Assembly (NCBI GenBank): GCA_964589175.1
Contig: CAZPRY010000001.1
Location: 1-64,000, forward strand
Direction: 5' to 3'
From: CAZPRY01 sp964589175
Lineage (GTDB): Bacteria; Fidelibacterota; UBA2242
Length of the DNA: 64,000 nt
The translations under genes were made by a program, and so were the position numbers. Below the pieces are notes generated by a model. That model had not been told where the DNA came from. It ran no database searches and worked only from the letters and a program-made list of their open reading frames with translations. Numbering within the stretch: position 1 is the stretch's first letter; each line of letters opens with the position of its first letter. Positions 55,566 through 63,637 of the stretch are shown here, one piece after another.

Positions 55566-56620
55566 AAAGAGAGAAGATTGTGCAATTGGCTCGTAAAAAC
55601 GTGCTGACGATGAAACCCTATTCTTCGGCGCGCGACGAATACAGCGGCCAAACGGGCATTTTTCTGGATGCCAACGAAAATTCGCTGGGCTCGGTGCTGC
55701 CGCAACCGCTGAATCGTTACCCCGACCCGCATCAGCGGGAATTGAAAGGGCGCCTTTCCGAAATTAAAAACGTCGCTCCGGACCGGATTTTCCTGGGCAA
55801 CGGTAGTGACGAGGCCATCGATCTGGTCATTCGTGTATTCTGCGAGCCCGGCCTAGACCGGATCATGATCCTGCCGCCGACCTACGGCATGTACGCGGTC
55901 TGCGCGGAAATGAACGATGCCGGGATTATCGAAGCGCCGCTTACGGCGCAGTTCGAAATCGATACGGAAGCAGTGCTGAAGCGCATCGATGAGGTCAAGG
56001 CGGTCTTTATCTGTTCTCCCAACAATCCGTCCGGAAATTATATGAACCGGCGCGTTATCCGGACAATTCTCGAAAAAAGTGACGGGTTGGTGGTGATCGA
56101 CGAGGCGTATATCGACTTCTCAGAGCAGCCCAGCTGGCTTGAAGAATTAGGTGATTATCCGAACCTGATCGTTTTGCAGACATTTTCGAAAGCCTGGGGT
56201 CTGGCCAACATCCGTCTTGGGATGGCCTTCGCCGACCCGCAGATTATTGCACTTTTCAACAAAATCAAATATCCTTATAATGTCAACGGCGTTACCCAGA
56301 AAATGGCCCTCGAAGCGTTGGGGAGAGAGGATTCGAAAAATTCCATGGTTGCTGTGATTCTGGAGGAGAGAGTCAAATTGGCTCGGCGGCTGGCGGAGTT
56401 GGCCATTGTGGAAAAAGTGTTTCCGTCGGAAGCCAATTTTCTGTTGGCGCGCTTCCGGAACGGACGGCGGGTTTTTGATTATTTGAAAACAAAGGAATTG
56501 ATCGTTCGCGACCGGTCGCGCGTGATGCATTGCGCCGGCTGTCTGCGCATTACGGTTGGTACGCCCTCCGAAAACGCTGAACTCATGCAAATGTTACACG
56601 CATATAAAGGTGACGAATGA
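55562..56620 (+). CDS. hisC: Histidinol-phosphate aminotransferase
   Basis: PLP enzyme transferring the amino group from glutamate to imidazole acetol phosphate. 352 residues. Motifs: LDANENSLGS, FLGNGSDEAIDL, SPNNPSGN, VVIDEAYIDFS, and the PLP Lys in QTFSKAWGLANIRLG. ATGA overlap with hisD at 55562-55565. Confidence 0.95.
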   Translation: MKREKIVQLARKNVLTMKPYSSARDEYSGQTGIFLDANENSLGSVLPQPLNRYPDPHQRELKGRLSEIKNVAPDRIFLGNGSDEAIDLVIRVFCEPGLDRIMILPPTYGMYAVCAEMNDAGIIEAPLTAQFEIDTEAVLKRIDEVKAVFICSPNNPSGNYMNRRVIRTILEKSDGLVVIDEAYIDFSEQPSWLEELGDYPNLIVLQTFSKAWGLANIRLGMAFADPQIIALFNKIKYPYNVNGVTQKMALEALGREDSKNSMVAVILEERVKLARRLAELAIVEKVFPSEANFLLARFRNGRRVFDYLKTKELIVRDRSRVMHCAGCLRITVGTPSENAELMQMLHAYKGDE

Positions 56621-57708
56621 AAAAGGCACTTTTTATTGACAGGGACGGGACGATCATCATCGAGCCACCCGACGAACAGATCGATTCGCTGGAAAAATTA
56701 GAGTTCTATCCCGGGGCAATCACCGGGCTGGCGCGCATCGCCGCAGAGTTGGATTTCGAACTGGTCATGGTCAGCAACCAGGATGGACTGGGCACGGCTT
56801 CGTTTCCGGAAGAAAAGTTCTGGCCGGCGCACAATAAAATGCTCCGAACGCTGGAGAATGAAGGCATCGTGTTTGCGGATATCCTGATCGACCGCAGCTT
56901 TCCGACCGATAATGCCCCGACCCGCAAACCGCGTACGGGGATGCTGACGAAATATATTCAGGGTGATTACGACCTCTCAAATTCGTTTGTTATCGGCGAC
57001 CGCGCCACGGATGTGGAGTTGGCCCGTAACCTGGGCTGCCGGGCCATTTATCTCGGTCAAAACGAGCAGATTTTCGCCGACCTGCAAAGCGCGGACTGGC
57101 ACACGATTTTTGCTTTTCTGGCGGCGCAAGGCCGAACGGCGCAGGTCCACCGCAAGACCAATGAAACCGATATTTCCATGAAGCTCGCATTGGACGGCCA
57201 GGGCAACGCCGGAATTGATACAGGGATCGGTTTTCTCGATCACATGCTTGAGCTTTTCACGAAGCATTCCGGCTGCGACATTTCCCTGGTCGCACGCGGC
57301 GACCTTGATGTCGACGAGCATCACACAGTTGAAGACGTCGCGCTGGTGCTGGGCGAAGGGTTTCTGAAAGCGCTGGGCGACAAACGCGGCATCGAACGCT
57401 ATGGCTTCCTGCTGCCGATGGATGAAGCCCTGGCGCAGGTCGCGATCGATTTTTCGGGGCGCAGCGAACTGGTCTGGGCGGCTGAATTTACGCGCGAGTA
57501 CGTGGGCAAAATGCCGACTGAACTCTTCCGGCATTTCTTCAAATCGTTCGCCGATACGGCTAAATGCAATCTCAATATCAAAGCCGAAGGCCGGAACGAA
57601 CATCACAAAATTGAGGCTATTTTTAAGGCCGTGGCGCGGGCCGTAGGGATGGCCGTGCGGCGCGATCCGAACAGCCGCCAGGTTCCGAGCACCAAGGGGA
57701 CATTATGA
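56617..57708 (+). CDS. hisB: Bifunctional histidinol-phosphatase / imidazoleglycerol-phosphate dehydratase
   Basis: Fused enzyme. Residues 1-165 are a HAD phosphatase (FIDRDGTIIIEPP, SNQDGLGT, TRKPRTGML, VIGDRATDVELA). Residues ~170-363 are the IGPD dehydratase (GIGFLDHMLELFTKHSG, DVDEHHTVEDVALVLG, DEALAQVAIDFSGRSEL, NEHHKIEAIFKAVARA). The HAD half lacks the Cys/His zinc loop of the E. coli enzyme; SFPTDNAPTRKP stands in its place, as I recall for Bacteroidota HisB. The fusion removes the need for a separate HisN or HisJ/K. Overlaps hisC by 4 bp. Confidence 0.96.
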   Translation: MKKALFIDRDGTIIIEPPDEQIDSLEKLEFYPGAITGLARIAAELDFELVMVSNQDGLGTASFPEEKFWPAHNKMLRTLENEGIVFADILIDRSFPTDNAPTRKPRTGMLTKYIQGDYDLSNSFVIGDRATDVELARNLGCRAIYLGQNEQIFADLQSADWHTIFAFLAAQGRTAQVHRKTNETDISMKLALDGQGNAGIDTGIGFLDHMLELFTKHSGCDISLVARGDLDVDEHHTVEDVALVLGEGFLKALGDKRGIERYGFLLPMDEALAQVAIDFSGRSELVWAAEFTREYVGKMPTELFRHFFKSFADTAKCNLNIKAEGRNEHHKIEAIFKAVARAVGMAVRRDPNSRQVPSTKGTL

Positions 57709-58286
57709 AAATTGCCGTGATTCAATACAATGCCGGCAATATCCATTCGGTGCGCATTGCGCTGCAGCGAATTGGGGTCGATCCGACCGTCACCGGCGAT
57801 ATAGAAGCCATTCGAAGTGCGGACAAAGTCATCTTTCCGGGCGTCGGCGAAGCTTCATCGGCGATGGCCTACATCCGGGCCAATGGCGTAGCGGATTTGC
57901 TGCCGACATTGCGGCAGCCGGTCCTGGGCATTTGCCTGGGCCTGCAGTTGATGTGCAGTTATTCGGAAGAAAACGCTACGGGATGCCTTGGGATTTTCAA
58001 TAACGCCGTGAAGAAATTCCCGCCGCAGGACAAGGTTCCCCACATGGGCTGGAACACCATTTCCGGTTTAAAAGGCGATCTTTTCAACGGCATCGAAACC
58101 GATGCGTACGTCTATTTTGTGCATAGCTATTACGCGGAAAAGAGCGTTGACAGCGCGGCGATTTCCGAATACATTCTGCCCTTTTCGGCTGCGCTGCAGA
58201 AGGACAATTTCTACGCCACGCAGTTTCATCCTGAAAAAAGCGGTTCGGTCGGAGAACGGATATTGAGGAATTTTTTAGCATTATGA
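57705..58286 (+). CDS. hisH: Imidazole glycerol phosphate synthase, glutaminase subunit
   Basis: Releases ammonia from glutamine for HisF. 193 residues. Class-I amidotransferase triad visible: nucleophile Cys in PVLGICLGLQLM, His-X-Glu in ATQFHPEKSG. FPGVGEASSAMAYI forms the usual oxyanion-side loop. ATGA overlap with hisB and with hisA. Confidence 0.96.
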   Translation: MKIAVIQYNAGNIHSVRIALQRIGVDPTVTGDIEAIRSADKVIFPGVGEASSAMAYIRANGVADLLPTLRQPVLGICLGLQLMCSYSEENATGCLGIFNNAVKKFPPQDKVPHMGWNTISGLKGDLFNGIETDAYVYFVHSYYAEKSVDSAAISEYILPFSAALQKDNFYATQFHPEKSGSVGERILRNFLAL

Positions 58287-59005
58287 TAACGATCATACCG
58301 GCAATCGACATTATTGACGGAAAGAGCGTGCGGCTGAGTAAAGGCGATTTTGCCACGCAGAAAGTGTACTACGAAAATCCGCTGGATGTGGCCAAACTGT
58401 TTGAGGATGCCGGTGTGCGCCGGCTGCACCTGGTGGATCTGGATGGCGCCCGCAGCAAGCAGGTCGTGAACTGGAAAGTGCTTGAACGCATTGCCTCACA
58501 AACGAACCTGGTAATTGACTTCGGCGGCGGCGTGCAGTCGGACGATGATCTGCGCATCGTCTTTGAGGGCGGCGCTGCAATGGTGACGGCCGGCAGCATC
58601 GCAGTTAAAAATCCGGACAAGGTGCGGGCCTGGTTGCAACAATACGGCGGGGGAAAGATCATTTTGGGCGCTGATGTCCATGGCCGGCAAATCGCAATCC
58701 ACGGCTGGCAGGAGGCCTCGGACGTCGATCTGTTTGATTTTCTTGAGAATTACCGAAAGGCGGGCGCGCGGCAGGTGATCTGTACCGACGTGAGTAAAGA
58801 CGGGATGCTGGCCGGGCCGGCGTTTGAATTGTACCGTGAAACTAAAGCGAAGCAGCCGGATTATTACCTGATTGCAAGCGGCGGCGTGAGCAAGATGGAA
58901 GACGTGGAGCGTCTGAACGACGACGGCATCGACGCCGTGATTATCGGCAAAGCAATCTACGAAGGCCGCATTCACCTGGCGGATTTGGAGGGATTCTTAT
59001 GTTAG
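58283..59005 (+). CDS. hisA: ProFAR isomerase
   Basis: Amadori isomerase, (beta-alpha)8 barrel. The first catalytic Asp is in PAIDIIDGKSVRL, the second in ICTDVSKDGMLAGP. 240 residues. Half-barrel symmetry with HisF is apparent in VDLDGA and TDVSKDG. It overlaps hisF by 7 bp. Confidence 0.95.
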   Translation: MITIIPAIDIIDGKSVRLSKGDFATQKVYYENPLDVAKLFEDAGVRRLHLVDLDGARSKQVVNWKVLERIASQTNLVIDFGGGVQSDDDLRIVFEGGAAMVTAGSIAVKNPDKVRAWLQQYGGGKIILGADVHGRQIAIHGWQEASDVDLFDFLENYRKAGARQVICTDVSKDGMLAGPAFELYRETKAKQPDYYLIASGGVSKMEDVERLNDDGIDAVIIGKAIYEGRIHLADLEGFLC

Positions 59006-59754
59006 CAAAACGGATTGTACCTTGTCTGGATATAAAAGACGGGCAGACGGTCAAGGGTGTGAATTTTATTAACATCCGGCATGCCGGCGATCCCTTGGAA
59101 TTGGGCGCGGCTTATGCCCGACAGGGCGCCGACGAACTGGTGTTCCTGGACATCACGGCTTCGGTGGAAAAACGCCGGACCTTTGCCGAACTGGTGAAGC
59201 AGATTGCGCTGCATCTGAATATCCCGTTCACAGTCGGCGGCGGGATCCGCAACGAGGACGACGTGGCGCGCCTGCTGGATGCCGGGGCCGACAAAATTTC
59301 GATCAATACATCCGCGGTCAATCATCCGCAAATGGTGGAGAAACTGGCGAAGCGCTTCGGCAGCCAGTGCGTTGTGGTGGCGATTGACACCCGGCATACG
59401 GAAACCGGGGACATCGTCTACATCCATGGCGGCCGCACGCCAACCGAGCGTATCACACAGCAATGGGCGCGTGAAGTGGTTGAACGCGGCGCGGGGGAAA
59501 TCCTGCTCACGTCCATGGATCATGACGGCACGAAGAACGGCTTTGCGCTGGAGATCACGCGCGAGCTATCGGAAATGTTGCCGATCCCGATTATCGCTTC
59601 GGGTGGCGCGGGAACGAGGGAGCATTTCGCGGAGGTGTTCCGGGAGGGCAAAGCCGATGCGGCTTTAGCGGCGAGCGTTTTCCATTTCGGTGAAATCCCG
59701 ATCCCGGATTTGAAGCAATACTTGAAAAACGAAGGAATAGAGGTGCGGCTGTGA
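58999..59754 (+). CDS. hisF: Imidazole glycerol phosphate synthase, cyclase subunit
   Basis: Uses ammonia from HisH to form IGP and AICAR. Barrel enzyme, 251 residues, with the catalytic Asp residues in VPCLDIKDGQTVKGV and VVVAIDTRHTETG, plus FTVGGGIRNEDD and LTSMDHDGTKNGF. The first residues MLAKRIVPCLDI are diagnostic. Overlaps hisA (7 bp) and hisI (4 bp). Confidence 0.96.
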   Translation: MLAKRIVPCLDIKDGQTVKGVNFINIRHAGDPLELGAAYARQGADELVFLDITASVEKRRTFAELVKQIALHLNIPFTVGGGIRNEDDVARLLDAGADKISINTSAVNHPQMVEKLAKRFGSQCVVVAIDTRHTETGDIVYIHGGRTPTERITQQWAREVVERGAGEILLTSMDHDGTKNGFALEITRELSEMLPIPIIASGGAGTREHFAEVFREGKADAALAASVFHFGEIPIPDLKQYLKNEGIEVRL

Positions 59755-60344
59755 ATATCGATTTTGACAAAGGCGATGGGCTGGTCCCGGCGATTGTGCA
59801 GGATGCCGGGACGGGCAAGGTTCTGATGCTGGGCTATATGAACAAAGAGGCCCATGAAAAGACACGCAAAACACGTAATGTGACCTTCTTTAGCCGGTCG
59901 CGCCAGGAGCTGTGGACCAAGGGCGAAACCTCCGGTAATTATCTGCTTGTAAAGGAAATTCGGGTCGATTGCGACGGCGATACGCTGCTGATTAAAGCGG
60001 AACCCACCGGGCCGACCTGTCACACCGGCAGTGATACCTGTTTCGAAGAAATCAATGCGGCCCCCAAGCCGTTTCTGTGGGAACTCGAAAGTGTCATCGC
60101 CGACCGGAAAGCCAATCCCACTCCGGAATCCTATACCTGTAAACTGTTCGAAAAGGGGACCAAAAAAATCGCCCAGAAAGTCGGCGAAGAGGCCACCGAA
60201 GTCGTAATCGATGCCGTGGCGAATGACATCCCACGCCTGCAGGAGGAGGTCGCCGATCTGCTCTATCACCTGCTGGTTTTACTGGCCGAAAAAAATATCT
60301 CGCTGGACGAGATTATGACGGTGCTGGAGAAGAGGCATAAATAA
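59751..60344 (+). CDS. hisI: Bifunctional phosphoribosyl-AMP cyclohydrolase / phosphoribosyl-ATP pyrophosphatase
   Basis: Fused HisI-HisE. The cyclohydrolase half (1-105) has FFSRSRQELWTKGETSGN, VDCDGDTLLI, and zinc Cys in GPTCHTGSDTCF. The pyrophosphatase half (~110-197) has SYTCKLFEKGTKKIAQKVGEEATEVVID and EEVADLLYHLLVLL. Last gene of the operon: with it all steps from PRPP to histidine are covered. No terminator is obvious in the ~120 bp that follow. Confidence 0.95.
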   Translation: MNIDFDKGDGLVPAIVQDAGTGKVLMLGYMNKEAHEKTRKTRNVTFFSRSRQELWTKGETSGNYLLVKEIRVDCDGDTLLIKAEPTGPTCHTGSDTCFEEINAAPKPFLWELESVIADRKANPTPESYTCKLFEKGTKKIAQKVGEEATEVVIDAVANDIPRLQEEVADLLYHLLVLLAEKNISLDEIMTVLEKRHK

Positions 60345-60464
60345 AAGCAAGAATTCGCCAAGATCAATAGATTTAACGGTCTAAAGTCACGTTTTATAGT
60401 GAAAATGCTCTGGCTGATTGTAAAATATTATTGAGATCAGCAAAGAATAAAAAATACCCTCACT

Positions 60465-61091
60465 TCAGATATCTGCTAACCGACCATGAGAAACGTCGTT
60501 TCTTGCAACCTCTATTCTATCTCCAATGCTATTGATTTTTATCTTCTCTCTATACGTTTTACTACCTATTGTTTTTAAATGATAAAAACATGTGGTGATA
60601 GGAGAAGGAAATAGAATATTATCAATCTCTCGAAATATTCTACCAATATCGTTATGGGGATCGGCGGCGATAATTTTATACGGTATTGAAAGATTATTGA
60701 TCTTATTTTTCAACTTTTTTTCATTGAGCAATACAGATGAATGGGTTTTTGCGTTTTCGCTAATCCAGGAACCATCTGATTTCAGTTTCCCTGATAAAAT
60801 TCTGAAGAAATATTCGAATCTGGTTAATAGGAAAACGGATGAAATAACTGATTGTGATTCAAGAAAATCGCTCTTAGATATTTCCCTTATTGCATATGCT
60901 ACGTGCTCTTTATATCTATCGGGAAAAATCGAATTTGGTTCTGTTAAATCCATATCAAGTGCAACTTGTTCAATGAAGAATTTAACTTCATTGGAACCAT
61001 TAAACTGACCTATTGAAAGACAATTATTAATGATAAAATCTACTGCCTTTTCTGTGTTAGTAGATTCTATTGTGTTGTTTCTATTTATCAT
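60465..61091 (-). CDS. HEPN-like protein, AT-rich
   Basis: A 208-residue AT-rich gene. The protein is helical, with FFIEQVALDMDL and SSVFLLTRFEYFFRILSGKL, and ends with RNDVSH (Arg197 to His202), matching the R-x4-H motif of HEPN ribonuclease domains, with Asn next to the Arg as in many active members. HEPN proteins are toxin or effector RNases in defence and toxin-antitoxin systems. An ATPase gene of the AAA/DUF4143 type lies 52 bp upstream on the same strand. Apart from the motif, the assignment rests on helical pattern and size, so alternatives remain. Confidence 0.6.
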   Translation of the reverse strand: MINRNNTIESTNTEKAVDFIINNCLSIGQFNGSNEVKFFIEQVALDMDLTEPNSIFPDRYKEHVAYAIREISKSDFLESQSVISSVFLLTRFEYFFRILSGKLKSDGSWISENAKTHSSVLLNEKKLKNKINNLSIPYKIIAADPHNDIGRIFREIDNILFPSPITTCFYHLKTIGSKTYREKIKINSIGDRIEVARNDVSHGRLADI

Positions 61092-61143
61092 ATCTTAAAG
61101 AATTCTTGTAGAAAATAATCCTTCATAAATCGGATATCGCCAA

Positions 61144-62268
61144 TTACACAATAAAATCATAAAAATGATCTTTAGTAACAATCGCCGTTTCGCTCCCCGG
61201 ATAGGCGTTCAAAAACGTTTTAGGGATGCGAGTGTTGCGGGTCGGATTCCACTTAAATTCAAAAGCGTGTAGTATGCCGTCGTATTCTTCGATGTAATCG
61301 ATTTCCTGCTGAGCGTGAGTTCGCCAGAAATATTGGTTTACCCAGCGGTTGTTATAGTGATTGGCTTTGATGCGTTCCGAAATGAGAAAATTCTTCCAGA
61401 GTGCTCCAACATCCTGGCGTAGCGCAATCGGGCTGAAATTCTTGATGACGGCATTCCGGATGCCGTTGTCGCAGAAATAGATTTTGCGGCTCTTTTTCAG
61501 TTCGTTTCTGAGATTCCGGCTCAGGGCCGAGAGTCGAAAAACGATAAAGGCCTTCTCCAGCAGATCGACATACTTTTCGACCGTTTCGTTATCGGCGCCG
61601 ATCAACTGCCCCACTTCGCGGTAGGAAACCTCCTGGCCGATTTGCAGGGCCAGGGCCTGGACCAGTTTTTCCAGAATCACAGGTTTCTTCACCTTCTCCA
61701 AGGAGAAAATGTCCTTATACAGGTAACTGCTCGCTAGTAACTGAAGGATCTGTTTTTCGTCGCCGGCATGGGTCACCACCTCCGGGTAATAACCGTAAAT
61801 CAGCCGGTGTTCCAGCAGACGCCTTTCCTCCAGCGGACTTGTATAATTTGCCATTTCCCCATAGGATAGCGGAAACAGGAAGTATTCGAATTTCCGGCCT
61901 GTCAATGGTTCGCGGATTTGATTTGCCAATTCCAGTGACGATGAACCGGTCGCAATGACCTGCACGTCGGGTAGGTTGTCAACGATAAGTTTCAGTGTTA
62001 TACCAATGTTGGCAATCCGCTGGGCTTCATCGATAATCAGCAGTTGATTCTTGCCGATTAGGGTTTTCAGTTGAGTGCTGGTAGTGTTGGATAAAAGACC
62101 GCGTACGTCTACTTCATCGCCGTTTAAATAGAGTGTGGGAACTTCAGTCTTTTGCACGATTCGGTTGACCAGGGTGGTTTTTCCTACCTGCCTTGCGCCC
62201 AATATCAGGATTGCTTTGCCCTTAAAAATCTGTTCGGAAATTTTTGATTCGAGAATACGTGAGATCAT
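61144..62268 (-). CDS. AAA-14/DUF4143 ATPase
   Basis: A ~374-residue P-loop ATPase: Walker A GARQVGKTTLV, Walker B LLIIDEAQRI, sensor-like ATGSSSLELAN, and the typical GRKFEYFLFPLSYGEM after it. The C-terminal ~180 residues are the DUF4143 region (LLASSYLYKDI, then IYFCDNGIRNAVI, then QEIDYIEEYDG and AFEFKWN), a PD-(D/E)XK-like pattern with D, E and K in order. The family is common, mobile and poorly understood. ATG 62268 is preferred; TTG 62295 would lie inside a palindrome. Two matched palindromes upstream suggest regulation. Confidence 0.85.
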   Translation of the reverse strand: MISRILESKISEQIFKGKAILILGARQVGKTTLVNRIVQKTEVPTLYLNGDEVDVRGLLSNTTSTQLKTLIGKNQLLIIDEAQRIANIGITLKLIVDNLPDVQVIATGSSSLELANQIREPLTGRKFEYFLFPLSYGEMANYTSPLEERRLLEHRLIYGYYPEVVTHAGDEKQILQLLASSYLYKDIFSLEKVKKPVILEKLVQALALQIGQEVSYREVGQLIGADNETVEKYVDLLEKAFIVFRLSALSRNLRNELKKSRKIYFCDNGIRNAVIKNFSPIALRQDVGALWKNFLISERIKANHYNNRWVNQYFWRTHAQQEIDYIEEYDGILHAFEFKWNPTRNTRIPKTFLNAYPGSETAIVTKDHFYDFIV

Positions 62269-62285
62269 GCGAAAATATAAACATT

Positions 62286-62333
62286 TGCGATTCAAATCGC
62301 AATATTTATATGAATTTTGCGATTACGATCGCA
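62286..62333. promoter_or_regulatory. Two matched 16-bp operator-like palindromes
   Basis: TGCGATTCAAATCGCA (62286-62301) and TGCGATTACGATCGCA (62318-62333) share TGCGAT-N4-ATCGCA. Their centres are 32 bp apart, about three helical turns, so a dimer pair could bind on one face. They lie just upstream of the AAA/DUF4143 start. Confidence 0.7.
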
Positions 62334-62402
62334 GAATTCATGTTTTTGAATCATTTGCCACACTTAGACCTGGTTAATACCGGGACGTAGCTTGAATCGG
62401 AT

Positions 62403-62546
62403 TTATTTCGATTTGCGTTTCTTCGGCTTGCGTTCGCAGTAGGGTAGTCCGCCCTTGGCGTAGTGGTGTGCGCGGCAGGCCTCGCAATATCCGTAGCGGT
62501 TGCATTTCTTTTTACGGCAGGGACAATTTTCGATTCGCGGTTCCAT
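62403..62546 (-). CDS. 47-residue Cys-rich microprotein
   Basis: Frame MEPRIENCPCRKKKCNRYGY continues with CEACRAHHYAKGGLPYCE and a basic tail (PKKRKSK). Seven Cys occur in CxC, CxxC-type and single positions with two His, suggesting metal binding; similar ~50-residue proteins with a CPC...C...CxxCxxxH pattern are known in other bacteria, mostly without function. GGGGAAG precedes ATG 62546. A short gene, but its composition and ribosome site are convincing. Confidence 0.65.
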   Translation of the reverse strand: MEPRIENCPCRKKKCNRYGYCEACRAHHYAKGGLPYCERKPKKRKSK

Positions 62547-62722
62547 AGTTGATCTTCCCCGGAAACATGTTCGGAGCAATTTTTCCTGGATTAAAACTTA
62601 ATTGCCTTGCGGAGCGATTCAAAATCTGTTGAAATCGAAGAAATCGATAAATCCGAAAGCAATGCGCGACTGGCGGGGTATTCCGGTTGCAGCAATCGGA
62701 GGAATAATCTCCGGCGGTATCT

Positions 62723-63187
62723 CTAATGAGCGTGGCCGTGATCCAGCTCTTCAGGTTCGGCCAGGCGGATGTCCACGATTTCGGTTTCGAAGTGCAGAAC
62801 TTCGCCGGCCAGCGGATGGTTTAGGTCAAGCACGACCTCTGTATCGGTGTATGATTTTACCACGACCTCAAACTGCCGTCCATCGTCATTTTGCCCGGTC
62901 AGTACCAATCCCTTTTTTACCTCGACATCAGGCGGCATCTCGTCACGGGCGATTACCTGATACAACTGCTCGTTCACCGATCCGTAGCCGTCCTCAGGCT
63001 GGATCGTTACGGATTTTTTGTCGCCGATTTTCATATCGATCAACTCGTTTTCGAGGCCCGGTATAATCTGTGAATGCCCGCAGAGGAAGCTGAGCGGTTC
63101 GCTGCCTTCGGATGAATCGATAATCTCACCCGAATCGAGGGTGAGCGTATAATGCATGGATACGACTGCGTCCTTTTTTATCTGCAT
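62723..63187 (-). CDS. slyD: SlyD-type FKBP peptidyl-prolyl isomerase
   Basis: A folding chaperone with proline isomerase activity. The FKBP part (1-65 and ~130-150) shows YTLTLDSGEIIDSS, LSFLCGHSQIIPGLENEL and DKKSVTIQPEDGYG. The insert-in-flap domain of SlyD follows (ARDEMPPDVEVKKG, DLNHPLAGEVLHFETEIV). The C-terminal metal-binding tail is short, only DHGHAH, against the long His-rich tail of the E. coli protein. ATG 63187 is fixed by AAGGAG; 155 residues from there. Confidence 0.93.
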   Translation of the reverse strand: MQIKKDAVVSMHYTLTLDSGEIIDSSEGSEPLSFLCGHSQIIPGLENELIDMKIGDKKSVTIQPEDGYGSVNEQLYQVIARDEMPPDVEVKKGLVLTGQNDDGRQFEVVVKSYTDTEVVLDLNHPLAGEVLHFETEIVDIRLAEPEELDHGHAH

Positions 63188-63402
63188 AATAACTCCTTCG
63201 TTTGAGCCAAACATGATCGTGACTACAGAGGGAGTCCATGCAGAAAGTCAACACATTCGGCGGTATTGGTAAGCTAATAAAGTCCTTTCATCAAAAATCA
63301 GGGCTGGAATATAATGAAAAAAATGTATTTAGCGAATGATTTATTCTTGAGACGCGCAGGCTGGACCCGCTCGATGTCAGATTTAAATTTCGGTAAATAA
63401 TA

Positions 63403-63520
63403 AAAACGTTTTATCATGTTTACGACGTAATATTGCATAGGGGCCGTTTGGCGCCAGGGTTTTATAAACGATGTTTTGTTGAGCTGATTAGATCGATATA
63501 AAAAGCATCTATTAATAGAT
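63403..63520. promoter_or_regulatory. Operator-like palindromes upstream of the LacI-family gene
   Basis: AAAACGTTTT (63403-63412) is a perfect palindrome with the CG centre typical of LacI-family operators. ATCTATTAATAGAT (63507-63520) is a perfect 14-bp palindrome of unknown use. The ~420-bp region between slyD and the regulator holds no convincing gene. Confidence 0.55.
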
Positions 63521-63579
63521 ATGTATAAACGGGTGAATTGGGAGAGGCGATTATTTTATAATGGTAGCGACAAAAAGGC

Positions 63580-63618
63580 TTGACAAATATATTTTAATAA
63601 AATAGATTAAAACGTTTC
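63580..63618 (+). promoter_or_regulatory. Promoter of the LacI-family gene with overlapping operator
   Basis: TTGACA (63580-63585), 17-bp spacer, TAGATT (63603-63608). AAACGTTT (63610-63617) directly follows the -10 at the expected start of transcription and resembles the AAAACGTTTT site ~200 bp upstream, consistent with autorepression. Confidence 0.7.
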
Positions 63619-63637
63619 GATTATTGGGGAAGGATTT

